A DNA stretch of 64,000 bases from positions 62,001 through 126,000 of the forward strand of contig PASN01000016.1 of NCBI GenBank assembly GCA_002711995.1, read 5' to 3'. Positions 1-8,604 of this stretch are shown piece by piece. The position numbers were made by a program, and so were the translations under genes. Position 1 is the stretch's first letter. The number at the start of each line of letters is the position of its first letter. The notes beneath the pieces were generated by a model that was not told the DNA's origin, did no database searches, and was given only the letters and a program-made list of their open reading frames with translations. Source of the stretch: Halobacteriovoraceae bacterium (GTDB lineage Bacteria > Bdellovibrionota > Bacteriovoracia > Bacteriovoracales > Bacteriovoracaceae).

Positions 1-1386
1 GACTTTGAACAGGCCAGCATGAGAAAGGACCAATTGGAACTTGCTCTTGAAGATGAAAGGATCAAAAAGACCGACCTAATGGAAAAGATCGATGGTCTTC
101 AAGCTGAATACAACGAAATGGCCAAAGAGCTTGCAGCCAGTGAAGAAAGGCTCAAGCACTTAAAAAGAGCAAGAGAAGATAAAGAAAACAGAATAGAAGA
201 GCGTCAAAGAGAAAATGAGGAACTTCAAGGTGATATTGAGGCAAGGTCTGAAAAGCTTGAAGAGCTAAAAGATAAATTAAGAGACTTAGAAAGCGCCAAC
301 TATGAAGAGATGGACTTCTCCACAATGGAAGAGAGAGTCGAAAACCTTAAGCTTGACCTTTCTGAGAAGGAAGAGTCAATCAGAGACCTTGTATCCGAAC
401 TTGAACAGGCCAAGGAAGAGTTTTCTGAAATTGATCAAAGAGTCTTTAGGAACAATTCTAAAATCGAGGAGTACTCCGGCAACCTCGAAGACATAGCTAG
501 CGAGATTGAGGAAATTGAAACATCCACGGCCAACTTTTCTGACGATTTGGTTAAGCAGCGTGAGGAAGTGGCACAACTAAAAGACACTCTTTCTGACTTG
601 GAAGAGAAACATTCCACAGCTAAAAGCGAGCTAAAAGAGAAAAGTGAACTTCTAAAGGAAAAAGACTCTAAACTACGTGTCCTTTCAAAAGAAGTTATCC
701 AGCTAGAATCCAAAAAGCAGTCTTTGATAGATATTAATAAGTCTGGAGAAGGCGTTAAAGAAGGTGCCCTTCAATTTTTAGAAGGCGAAGCTAAGGACTC
801 CTTTGAAATTCTTGGAAATATTATTGAGTGTGAAAAAGAATACGCTAAAGCGCTTGAAACTTTATTCGACACTAGTTTTGACGCTTTAGTTGCAAGCAGT
901 AAAGACAATGAAGCTTTGGGGGGATGGTACAATGAAACCCCTTCTGCGAGCTTGGACTACATTATCCCTCAGGAGAACGGTGCGGACTGCGGGGTAGAAA
1001 CAATTGAAAGACTTCAATTAAAAGGTCTTGAGGGCGTTGTCGCAATCAATGACATTCTTAAAGTTAACGAGGATAAATTCTCCAAGGCCATGGCTATTTT
1101 CTTCAATGGCTATTATATAGCTCAAAACTTAAGTGGAGAGTTGGCCCTCAAGGTTGCTGAAGATATTCAATTTAAAGGACTTGTTTCTTTAGATGGCAGT
1201 GTATTTGTAGAGAAAGGTCTCAATGACGTAAAAATATCGAAAAGAAACCCTGATGAAGAGGTTATGGGCGTTGTTCAAAGAAACAACCTGATAAACGAAC
1301 TCTCTGAGCAGTATGAAGCTAAAAAGGCCGAGCTTGACGAGTTAGAACAATTAGTAAGCGCTTTAGAAGAAGAAATTGAAGATTAA
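1..1386 (+). CDS. smc: SMC chromosome segregation ATPase, N-terminal side (5' partial, ends at internal stop)
   Basis: The frame is open from the first base of the window, so the gene begins upstream. The product is a long charged coiled coil (about residues 1-235 here) followed by a globular SMC hinge (about 240-415) and the start of the returning coil. SMC dimers organise and segregate the chromosome with ScpA/ScpB. The N-terminal Walker A head lies outside the window. The frame meets TAA at 1384-1386, yet the same frame continues as coiled coil to the C-terminal head at 2910, so this is one smc gene interrupted by a nonsense codon. That codon is either a real mutation or a sequence error. 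Confidence 0.85.
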   Translation, partial: DFEQASMRKDQLELALEDERIKKTDLMEKIDGLQAEYNEMAKELAASEERLKHLKRAREDKENRIEERQRENEELQGDIEARSEKLEELKDKLRDLESANYEEMDFSTMEERVENLKLDLSEKEESIRDLVSELEQAKEEFSEIDQRVFRNNSKIEEYSGNLEDIASEIEEIETSTANFSDDLVKQREEVAQLKDTLSDLEEKHSTAKSELKEKSELLKEKDSKLRVLSKEVIQLESKKQSLIDINKSGEGVKEGALQFLEGEAKDSFEILGNIIECEKEYAKALETLFDTSFDALVASSKDNEALGGWYNETPSASLDYIIPQENGADCGVETIERLQLKGLEGVVAINDILKVNEDKFSKAMAIFFNGYYIAQNLSGELALKVAEDIQFKGLVSLDGSVFVEKGLNDVKISKRNPDEEVMGVVQRNNLINELSEQYEAKKAELDELEQLVSALEEEIED

Positions 1387-1635
1387 AGGTCCCAGTATGA
1401 AGACCTTTCCGCCACACTTTCAGAAACCAATACAAGGTTTGTTTCTTTAAAGTCTTCTCTTGAATCAAGAGAGGAGAGCTTTGGCGCGACTTCTTCAAGA
1501 CTTGATATCTTAACAAAAAGAAAAGCAGAAATATCAAAGGCCAAGCTTGAAATTCTTGAAAAAGAAGAGGGTCTTCTGGACCAAAAGAATGACTTAGAAG
1601 AAAAAATTGAGGCTTACCAAGAGCAGCTTGAAGAG

Positions 1636-2910
1636 TTGAAGGAACGTGAACAGGAAATAAAGGCATCTTACGAAGAGCAACGTGGCGAATTGCTGGAGGT
1701 TCAAGCGAATGCCAAAACTTTCCATTCACAAGTAGAGGGCCTTCAGTCACAAATTGAAGATGTTGAGGCACAGCTTCAGAGATATAAAGAAAAGCAACTG
1801 TCGAATAACGAAATGCTGGACACCCTTGAATTTGAAATTCAAGAGGCTGAGCAGTCTCTTGAGGGACTCCAGGAGCAAAACAGCGACCAGGCCGAAGTTA
1901 TGAGCGAAAAGGAGAGCTTTTTAAACCTTGTAAAAGATGAATTGACCCAACTACTAACAGGGATGCAAGGTAGAGAGTCAGAAGTAAAAGAGCTTGTAAG
2001 CAGCATTAATAAAATTGAAAAATCGAATGTTGAACTGAACCTTAAAGTAGAACAGATCATTGTAGATGAGGAGATTTTAGTTAAGGACTGCTTTGACAAG
2101 TACAGGGTAGACTTAAGACAAACTCTTAAGAGCTTTTTGGAACTTCACAGTGATGAGCTTGAAGAGCTTGCATCCCTTGAATCCATGTATGTGATGGAGG
2201 GAGAAAGCGGGGAAATCGAAATTAAGGCCGAGGCCTATGAGTTTGAAAAGAAATTTCCTGCTGTGCTTAGAGAATCCAAGGAGAAGTTTAAAAGATATCG
2301 CTCAGAGTTCAATCGACTTGGGGAAATTAACTGGCAGGCAATTGAGGATTACGAGCGTCAAAAACTTCGCTATGACTTCTTGAGAGATCAAGAGGGCCAG
2401 CTCAAAAAATCTCTTGAAGACCTCGAGATCGCTATCATGCATATTGATGAAAAATCAAAAGCAAGATTTAAAGAAGCATATGACGAGGTCAACTTTCGCT
2501 TTGAAAAAGTCTTCCCTATTATTTTTGGTGGGGGAGAGGCCAGACTTGAAATCGTTGGTGACATCGACAGTGCTGAATGTGGCATAGATATTATAGCGAA
2601 GCCTCCTGGAAAGAAGATGCAATCCATTAACCTGATGAGTGGTGGTGAAAAGGCCATGACTGCGGTTTCTTTGATATTCTCTATCTTTTTAGTCAAGCCT
2701 GCTCCTTTCTGTTTGCTTGACGAGGTTGATGCGCCACTTGATGATGCCAACGTTGGAAGGTTTAATGAACTTTTAAGAGAGATGAGTGAGGAGTCTCAGT
2801 TTATTTTGATTACTCACAATAAGAAGACGATGGAACTCAACGATACTCTCTACGGTGTAACAATGCAGGAGCCTGGAGTTTCCAAGGCAGTTTCTGTACA
2901 ATTGCATTAA
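1636..2910 (+). CDS. smc: SMC chromosome segregation ATPase, C-terminal side
   Basis: Same frame as the preceding piece. The frame is open from 1387, and 1636 is only a possible TTG start with no convincing ribosome site. It holds the second arm of the coiled coil (to about residue 220) and the C-terminal ATPase head: the ABC signature LMSGGEKAMTA, Walker B FCLLDEVDAPLDD and the H-loop region LITHNKKTM. Such a head is only useful paired with the N-terminal head, which supports a single interrupted gene. A lolA-like gene follows 14 bp downstream and may be co-transcribed. Confidence 0.85.
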   Translation: MKEREQEIKASYEEQRGELLEVQANAKTFHSQVEGLQSQIEDVEAQLQRYKEKQLSNNEMLDTLEFEIQEAEQSLEGLQEQNSDQAEVMSEKESFLNLVKDELTQLLTGMQGRESEVKELVSSINKIEKSNVELNLKVEQIIVDEEILVKDCFDKYRVDLRQTLKSFLELHSDELEELASLESMYVMEGESGEIEIKAEAYEFEKKFPAVLRESKEKFKRYRSEFNRLGEINWQAIEDYERQKLRYDFLRDQEGQLKKSLEDLEIAIMHIDEKSKARFKEAYDEVNFRFEKVFPIIFGGGEARLEIVGDIDSAECGIDIIAKPPGKKMQSINLMSGGEKAMTAVSLIFSIFLVKPAPFCLLDEVDAPLDDANVGRFNELLREMSEESQFILITHNKKTMELNDTLYGVTMQEPGVSKAVSVQLH

Positions 2911-2924
2911 TAAAAGAGGTTTAT

Positions 2925-3518
2925 ATGAAATTGCTTATTGGATTTTTTTTAACACTTAATTCTTTTGCAGCTTTTCTTCCAAAAAGCTTTGACGCAAAGT
3001 TTGTAGACGTAAGAGGAAAAAAAGAAATTCCAGTAAACATTAAGTACAAATATCCTAAACAAATCTTCTATGAAGTGAAGGGAGACACCCCCCTTCTTTA
3101 TGTGTGCAATCAAAAAAAGACCTGGAAATATAGCCCTCCATTCATTGAAGGCGAGAAGGGGGAGTTGGCAGTTGGAGATTCTGGCCAGTTCTGTTATTCC
3201 AGAATTTTTGACTCTCTCTCTAAAGGACTTAGTGACAACAAGTTATATAAAACGTCCAAAAATGGTACAAAAGCAGTTTTGAGTTTTACTAAGAAGGCCG
3301 TGGATCAGCTGGGTCTCGAAAAAATTGAAATCAGTTTTTCTGAGGATCTTAAAGAAGAAACTTCTCTCTCTGATGCGAAAAGCTTGAAACTTTATCTTGA
3401 AAACAAGGCCGAGCCTGTGCTCCTAAAGCTTGTTTCTATCGATGTTAATCCAAAGCTTGATAGCAAGATATTTAAGTTTGAAGCCCCAAAGAACACAAAA
3501 ACCATTCAAATGAAGTAG
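2925..3518 (+). CDS. lolA: LolA-like outer-membrane lipoprotein carrier protein
   Basis: 197 residues with a cleavable signal peptide (about 1-16), then an all-beta LolA-type fold pattern: residues 20-60 alternate strands ending in a VKGDTPLLYVCNQKKTWKY segment typical of LolA/LolB-like proteins. LolA shuttles lipoproteins across the periplasm from LolCDE to the outer membrane. The ATG is preceded by an AGAGG ribosome site. It follows smc by 14 bp and converges with the FHA gene. Family assignment is from overall pattern, so moderate certainty. Confidence 0.7.
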   Translation: MKLLIGFFLTLNSFAAFLPKSFDAKFVDVRGKKEIPVNIKYKYPKQIFYEVKGDTPLLYVCNQKKTWKYSPPFIEGEKGELAVGDSGQFCYSRIFDSLSKGLSDNKLYKTSKNGTKAVLSFTKKAVDQLGLEKIEISFSEDLKEETSLSDAKSLKLYLENKAEPVLLKLVSIDVNPKLDSKIFKFEAPKNTKTIQMK

Positions 3519-3520
3519 GC

Positions 3521-4459
3521 CTAGCGGTAATTGTTAAAGAGTCTTCTTAAAGCAAAAAGATCTTTTCCATAGAAAACACTGTCAAGGGCGTCTTGCAATT
3601 CGATGGATGAATATTGAGGCAAATCGATAAGATTTAGGCTATGTATCTCAATATTGTTTTCATTTTTGGCCACTAACTTTATCCTTTCCACACCCCAACC
3701 TTTTATTTGACCTAGCTTTACGGGTTCGAGAAGATCAAATGCCAAGAACATAAAGTGAAGGTCTTTGTTGTGAATGTTCTCCTGGAACTCACTACTATAA
3801 ACCATTCCGCGATTTTGTATATCTAGCTGGACCTCCATTGTATTCCCATCAATTACAACACCCTCTGTGGTCACTCTATCCTTAATCCAACCACATGCAA
3901 CAATCTCATTTGAAGACTTACAGGTATCATACACGCTAGCCACTTCCACATTTTTTTGAGGTAGATTGTAATAAACAAGGGCACCAATAATGGCGATTGC
4001 GACAGCGATCTTTATAGGCCAGTTTGATTTTTCCGACTCGTAAGGACGCCTCACCTTTTTATTTTTTCTAGCTTTTCGAAGCTTTTCCTCCAAGGCCGGA
4101 TTTAAGGCCGGAGACTCCTCTTGTTTTTTATTCACTACGGGAGCAGCTTCAGAAACTGTGGATGAGTCATAGCTAATAGAAACTTGAATATCGCCAGGTA
4201 GCTCCAACTCATGAAAGTCGAAGTAGGGAATCCATTTATTGGGAGAAATTCGCTCCCCATTAAGCAGGATCCAATTGTTTGATGAAATGTTGGAGATATA
4301 TAGCTGACCATTTTCAACTTTGATACTCAGATGGGATCTCGATACAGCAGGGTTAAGCACTCTAATGTCACAGTCCGAGCCACGGCCTAAACTTACATTT
4401 TCTTTGTCCGTTTCAACATCTATGAGAACTTTCTCTTTGTCTTCAAGTTTAATCTTCAT
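3521..4459 (-). CDS. FHA-domain membrane protein
   Basis: The N-terminal forkhead-associated domain (about residues 10-95) shows the phosphothreonine-binding core: GRGSDCDIR, then SRSHLSI, then a conserved Asn in SSNNWILLNGERI. A basic linker (KARKNKKVRRPYE) precedes one transmembrane helix near residues 150-166. The remaining ~145 residues are probably exported and are not recognised. The arrangement suggests a cytoplasmic phosphothreonine sensor tethered to the inner membrane. It is monocistronic and converges with the lolA-like gene, 2 bp apart. Confidence 0.75.
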   Translation of the reverse strand: MKIKLEDKEKVLIDVETDKENVSLGRGSDCDIRVLNPAVSRSHLSIKVENGQLYISNISSNNWILLNGERISPNKWIPYFDFHELELPGDIQVSISYDSSTVSEAAPVVNKKQEESPALNPALEEKLRKARKNKKVRRPYESEKSNWPIKIAVAIAIIGALVYYNLPQKNVEVASVYDTCKSSNEIVACGWIKDRVTTEGVVIDGNTMEVQLDIQNRGMVYSSEFQENIHNKDLHFMFLAFDLLEPVKLGQIKGWGVERIKLVAKNENNIEIHSLNLIDLPQYSSIELQDALDSVFYGKDLFALRRLFNNYR

Positions 4460-4539
4460 TATTCATGTCCTAGTATGCTCTTATTGTAAGGGATAAGGGC
4501 CACTTTTGGGAATAATACAAAAATATGCCGGTAAAGCGA

Positions 4540-4563
4540 CAGGCCTTCATTGCTGAAGGCCTG
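4540..4563. terminator. Perfect 10-bp hairpin in intergenic region
   Basis: CAGGCCTTCA and TGAAGGCCTG flank a TTGC loop. It lies about 107 bp past the stop of the pentapeptide-repeat gene (minus strand). No strong T-run follows on either side, so a terminator is only one possibility. Confidence 0.35.
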
Positions 4564-4669
4564 ATAGATGTGATTTTGATGTGACTATTGAAGGGGCTGT
4601 GAAGGGAATGGCTTCCTTGCCAGACTTGGTTACTCCATCATTATTAAAGATTAATTATTTATTGATTAA

Positions 4670-5149
4670 CTAGGCCGCAATCTGCTCTTCAGAAAATTGG
4701 CCGAAACACTTCTCAACCTTATTGTTGTGTTCACTCATTAGTTCTTGGGCCTTTAAGTCCAAATTAGAGTCTAAAACTGTTGCCGACTCAAACTTGCATT
4801 CTGTAAAGCCGCTATTGGTGAGCGAGCACGATAGATAGTTGCTGCTAAGGGAATTCGTGATGCAAAAGTTGCAACTATCTATCGTGCAGGCCACAAAATT
4901 GCATGTTTCAAATTTGCTGAAATGAAAATTGCAATTTATAAACTTGCAGCCCACGAATGAGCAGTCTTTAAAGGTGGTTGCCTGGATTTCTGAACCAATG
5001 AAAACAACGTTTTCGAAAGTTACACCTTCATAGCGGCCACCACAGATATAGCCATTCTCCAGAAGTGCATCCTTAACAAGTTGGTCCTTAAGGTTTACAT
5101 AAGTACCTGTAATTAATGCATTTTCGAACTCAATTATTGTTGTTTCCAT
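4670..5149 (-). CDS. Pentapeptide-repeat-like protein
   Basis: About residues 40-135 form a run of degenerate pentapeptide repeats (pattern A/C-[DN]-[LF]-x-x, for example CSFVGCKFINCNFHF) with unusually many cysteines, expected to fold into a right-handed beta helix. I chose the ATG at 5147-5149 because a strong GAGGAGG ribosome site lies a few bases upstream. An ATG 33 bases further upstream lacks one. It is transcribed divergently from an XRE regulator across a region with TTGCA palindromes, so repression or activation by that regulator is likely. Function unknown. Confidence 0.75.
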   Translation of the reverse strand: METTIIEFENALITGTYVNLKDQLVKDALLENGYICGGRYEGVTFENVVFIGSEIQATTFKDCSFVGCKFINCNFHFSKFETCNFVACTIDSCNFCITNSLSSNYLSCSLTNSGFTECKFESATVLDSNLDLKAQELMSEHNNKVEKCFGQFSEEQIAA

Positions 5150-5218
5150 TTCTGCCTCCTCGGCGTCAGGTTCTAAAGCCATTATGACAAGTTTGACTCA
5201 TTGCGTCAAGCAATTTGT

Positions 5219-5313
5219 TTGCACTGTGCAATAAAATTGCAATTCGACATGCAATTTTAGCAGCTTGGGGAGTTAAAATATCTAAACTTGCATATGAGAA
5301 TGCCGATATGCAA
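5219..5313. promoter_or_regulatory. Candidate operator array between divergent genes (TTGCA palindromes)
   Basis: Three symmetric elements share the half-site TTGCA: TTGCACTGTGCAA (5219-5231, perfect), AATTGCAATT (5235-5244, perfect) and TTGCATAT-N10-ATATGCAA (5288-5313, perfect 8-bp arms). They occupy the gap between the pentapeptide-repeat gene and the XRE regulator at 5342. The natural reading is that this regulator binds here and controls itself and its divergent neighbour. Confidence 0.55.
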
Positions 5314-5341
5314 TATGATCCAATTAAAAAGGAGGGTCCAG

Positions 5342-5926
5342 ATGATAAGATTTAACCCGGAATACACCGATATGTTCTTAGGAGTTGTCAGAAAGTACAT
5401 GCAACTCAGAGGAGGACTTTCCCAGAAAGAGCTGGCCGAAATGGTTGATATAGGGATTTCCACCATGTCGAGGTTTCTCAATCAGAAAACCAAAGAATTG
5501 GATCCTCAGCTGATAGCCAGTATGACCGCTAAATTAAATATTCCCTTGCACGAAATTATTGATTTTGTGGAAGAGGACTCCACAGAGATGTTTAAGAAAC
5601 TGGTGGCATTTTATAAGGCGCAAGGTGCTGATGAAAGACCAGAGGCACAAGAGAGTGAGCTGGGCGCAATAGAAGAAGGGCTTGATGAAGATAGTACCCG
5701 GACCAAAACAAAGGCCAATATTAAAGGGGTGAGCATGCCCTTTGGGGAGCGTAGAGCTCAGGAGGCCTCAAATATGTCCATAAGGGATAAGTTGAACAGG
5801 CTTAGCCCGAGACAAAAGGGTTTTCTCACAGACTTCCTGGATCTAGATGTTGAGGGAAGAGACTTAATCGTTGATGTGGGTAACTCTTTATTTAGATACT
5901 TTAAACAAAGCAGTGCGGATTTTTAA
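5342..5926 (+). CDS. XRE-family transcriptional regulator
   Basis: About 194 residues. A helix-turn-helix of the XRE/lambda-repressor type lies at about residues 10-58 (GGLSQKELAEMVDIGISTMSR and following). A charged linker and a C-terminal helical segment (LNRLSPRQKGFLTDFL) are not recognised. The ATG at 5342 is chosen over an upstream in-frame ATG at 5288 because AAGGAGGG precedes it at good spacing. The 5288 start would also translate through the TTGCATAT palindrome. Its stop overlaps the ATG of the next gene (TAATG), so the two are translationally coupled. Confidence 0.85.
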   Translation: MIRFNPEYTDMFLGVVRKYMQLRGGLSQKELAEMVDIGISTMSRFLNQKTKELDPQLIASMTAKLNIPLHEIIDFVEEDSTEMFKKLVAFYKAQGADERPEAQESELGAIEEGLDEDSTRTKTKANIKGVSMPFGERRAQEASNMSIRDKLNRLSPRQKGFLTDFLDLDVEGRDLIVDVGNSLFRYFKQSSADF

Positions 5927-6726
5927 TGCTTAAAACTTTCTCCATTTTACTTTTATTTTCATACTCAGCTATGAGTATGCCAAACAGTTTTGAAGTCTGG
6001 TTTTTAAGTCCAGACAGTAAGGAAGCTTATCTTCCCGAAAGATTGTTGGACAAAGGTGTGGAGATAAAAAAGTCTGTTGCTCAGAGTAATCTCCAATGCC
6101 AAAGAATGGGGGAGTATTGTTTTGATCCCCAAGTCGGACTGTATAAAATGGGTGGCAAGAAAGAGATATTGCGTGACTCAGATTATACTGTGATAGACAA
6201 ATTAGAGGATCACTCTGATAAAAGGGTTGCACAAGGGAAGGAGTTTAAAGACACCAACTGCAGTGGCAGCGGTTTGTTTTCAATGTTTTGCAGTAAGGAA
6301 AAGTCTAAGCTCAAGCAAGCAAAGCTGGAGATATGGATCGACACAAGCTCTACTATGAAACAGGTGGACTTTGAAGGATACGATCAACAGTGCAAGAGAG
6401 AGAGCTTCTTGAGGCTTCTAACAACCAAGTGCTCTTTTAATGAAGATGCAAAAGTTTATATATTTGATGAAACCAAAAAACAGCTAGGTAGAATGGACAG
6501 AGGTTGCCTAAATGCTGGGCTTAATAATAGTGACAGAATAATTAGAGATATAAAAACCTCAAAAGCGTCCCACCTCATTGTAATAACCGATATCTTTGAG
6601 GCATCCGAAAAACTTATAAACTTCGTCGAAACCACCGACGTAGGATTGGTAAAAGGGATCGAATCTCCTATGTTTGCGAGTGATTTAAAAACTCATATAC
6701 CAAGATTGAAGAAAAAGTGTCTTTAG
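5926..6726 (+). CDS. Secreted protein with VWA-like motif, unknown function
   Basis: Starts inside the stop codon of the XRE gene, so probably made from the same mRNA. A signal peptide covers about residues 1-17. The middle contains LEIWIDTSSTMKQVD, which resembles a von Willebrand A MIDAS (DxSxS-like), followed by ASHLIVITDIFEA, typical of the later VWA strand. Several cysteines (residues 45-140) suggest disulfides in the periplasm or outside the cell. The VWA assignment is by motif only. Confidence 0.65.
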   Translation: MLKTFSILLLFSYSAMSMPNSFEVWFLSPDSKEAYLPERLLDKGVEIKKSVAQSNLQCQRMGEYCFDPQVGLYKMGGKKEILRDSDYTVIDKLEDHSDKRVAQGKEFKDTNCSGSGLFSMFCSKEKSKLKQAKLEIWIDTSSTMKQVDFEGYDQQCKRESFLRLLTTKCSFNEDAKVYIFDETKKQLGRMDRGCLNAGLNNSDRIIRDIKTSKASHLIVITDIFEASEKLINFVETTDVGLVKGIESPMFASDLKTHIPRLKKKCL

Positions 6727-6784
6727 ACCTTCCAGCACGCCCTTTTCAGTGTAAAAATTAGTAAATTTAAGCTATCTGTAAGTC

Positions 6785-7822
6785 ATGAATAAGTCTTTAA
6801 TTGATTGGTCACACCAAGAATTCTCAAATCTTCCATGGAGAAAAAATAGAACCCTATTTAGGACCCTGGTTTCTGAAATTATGTTGCAACAGACAACAGT
6901 TTCAACTGTCTTGAATCACTTTGAAAGGTTTATTCAAGAGTATCCAAGTGTCGAGCACATTGCCAAGGCGACTAACGAACAACTTACAGTAAGCTGGAAG
7001 GGACTTGGCTATTACAGAAGGGCCAGAAACCTAAAAAAGGCGTGTGAGTATTTTCATGAAAACTTCAATGGAGAGATTCCTTTAAACTTTGACTTATTGA
7101 TAGAAGCTCCCGGAATTGGTGAGTACACCGCAAACGCCCTTTTGAGCATTGGAGCAAATCAAAAGGCCCTGGCGCTGGATGCAAACTTGGAAAGAGTTCT
7201 ATCGAGAATTCATGGGATAAAAGAACAAAAAGGGCCGAAGCTTTTAAAACTTCTTAAAAAGAAATTTGATGAAGGTGAGATCGCTCCAGATATTGAAAAG
7301 TTTGGGCCAAGGAAATTCAACGAGGCATTAATGGATTTAGGCCGCAACTGGTGTAAGGCCAACAAGGCCTCTTGCGATTTGTGTCCTCTTTCCCATGACT
7401 GTTCAGCTGCAAGCTCAGGCAGACCTTTAGATATTCCAATTAGGCCTGCTAAGAAGTCTGGCGACATTAGTTTCAATTTGGTGCTTCTGCGACTTTTATT
7501 TTTTAAGGATGGCCATATCTATGTATATAGGAAAAAAGAAAGTGAATGGCTGGCAGGCCAGTATGAAGTGCCAACCTTCACTCTGCAATGCGAAGATTCG
7601 AACTTTTCTCAGTACCCATTTTTAGATTTTTCCGATCACCACTTTTTACCTGAATATAAGACGTTGATCACTAAGTATAGAATCACCAACAAAGTGCTTG
7701 TGGTTAATGACCAAGATTTAAAGCAGCTGAATGTAGACCCATCCCTTTACCAGTTGAAACCAGTCGACGCAAACTCAAACCTTTCCACTGCGACGATGAA
7801 GGCCATACAGCTGCTGAAATAG
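6785..7822 (+). CDS. mutY: A/G-specific adenine DNA glycosylase MutY
   Basis: Removes adenine mispaired with 8-oxoguanine. The HhH-GPD glycosylase core shows SEIMLQQT (catalytic Glu), the APGIGEYTANA hairpin and ALDANLERVL with the catalytic Asp. The [4Fe-4S] cluster loop is present as C-x6-C-x2-C-x5-C (CKANKASCDLCPLSHDCS). The C-terminal ~130 residues correspond to the MutT-like 8-oxoG recognition domain. Its 345-residue length is normal for the family. It stands alone after the XRE operon. Confidence 0.95.
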   Translation: MNKSLIDWSHQEFSNLPWRKNRTLFRTLVSEIMLQQTTVSTVLNHFERFIQEYPSVEHIAKATNEQLTVSWKGLGYYRRARNLKKACEYFHENFNGEIPLNFDLLIEAPGIGEYTANALLSIGANQKALALDANLERVLSRIHGIKEQKGPKLLKLLKKKFDEGEIAPDIEKFGPRKFNEALMDLGRNWCKANKASCDLCPLSHDCSAASSGRPLDIPIRPAKKSGDISFNLVLLRLLFFKDGHIYVYRKKESEWLAGQYEVPTFTLQCEDSNFSQYPFLDFSDHHFLPEYKTLITKYRITNKVLVVNDQDLKQLNVDPSLYQLKPVDANSNLSTATMKAIQLLK

Positions 7823-7938
7823 CTTAAGTCACAGAATTTATTGAGCTGAGGTTTCAAAACTTAAAAAGTGTAAGTCTGATGTAAGTGGCCGAGCCAGTGC
7901 TGAAAAGATAATTAACCCTTCATTCACAGGAGGGTTCA

Positions 7939-8604
7939 GTGAACTTAAATGAGTTTTTGGCACTATTTCAAACAAATTTATATCTGCTTAGAAAGATTAA
8001 AAATTATAGTCAAAGAGAAATGGCCACAAGGATCAATATCTCCTTTAGAACCTATCAGCGTCTTGAGTCTGGAGAGGCCGTTCCTTCATTGATAGATATT
8101 TATAATCTTTCTAAAGAGTTCGATCTTAGCCCTGTGGACATTATTGATTTTTCTTGTAAATCGATTCCTTTGAAAGAGGCAAGTTATGAAGAAATTGAGG
8201 AGAGATTTGGGATAACTGACTACGAAGTGGTCTCCTTCATAAAAGATTTTGAATATAAATCGGCAAGAAAGTTGGAAGTTAAAAAGAATATTCTTTCCAA
8301 TGAAGGCTTTCATGAATTTAGTATGCCTTTGATGTTCTCTGATTTTAAATTTCTTACTGTGAATGATCGATTTAAAAAATCTTTTGGAGCCACCAAGTTA
8401 AATCTAACTCCAGAAAAAATCCCCACTGAAAAGGACCTTTGCTCACTGAGCTTCCTAAACAAAGTGATTAAATTACAAAAAAATTATTTTCTCTACAGCT
8501 TTGATGGAGAATGCAGAGACCCAAATGAGCTGCGGTGGAAAGGCTTTGGAAAAGTCTGCAATCAGGGAGAGTCAAAGTACTTAATCCTTGCAAGGTTGTA
8601 TTAG
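7939..8604 (+). CDS. XRE-family transcriptional regulator
   Basis: Begins with GTG at 7939 behind an AGGAGGG ribosome site. Residues ~12-70 are an XRE helix-turn-helix (NYSQREMATRINISFRTYQRLESGEAVPS spans it). The C-terminal ~140 residues resemble a sensory or PAS-like module (LTVNDRFKKSFGATKLNLTPEKIPT) but I cannot name it firmly. Its 3' end overlaps by 4 bp the convergent secreted-protease gene. Confidence 0.8.
   Translation: MNLNEFLALFQTNLYLLRKIKNYSQREMATRINISFRTYQRLESGEAVPSLIDIYNLSKEFDLSPVDIIDFSCKSIPLKEASYEEIEERFGITDYEVVSFIKDFEYKSARKLEVKKNILSNEGFHEFSMPLMFSDFKFLTVNDRFKKSFGATKLNLTPEKIPTEKDLCSLSFLNKVIKLQKNYFLYSFDGECRDPNELRWKGFGKVCNQGESKYLILARLY

Noticed and set aside
1387-1635. SMC encoded naturally as two separate genes
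   Set aside because: No ribosome site or good start is visible after the stop, and coiled-coil coding continues through 1387-1635 before the first possible start at 1636. A simple interruption explains it better.
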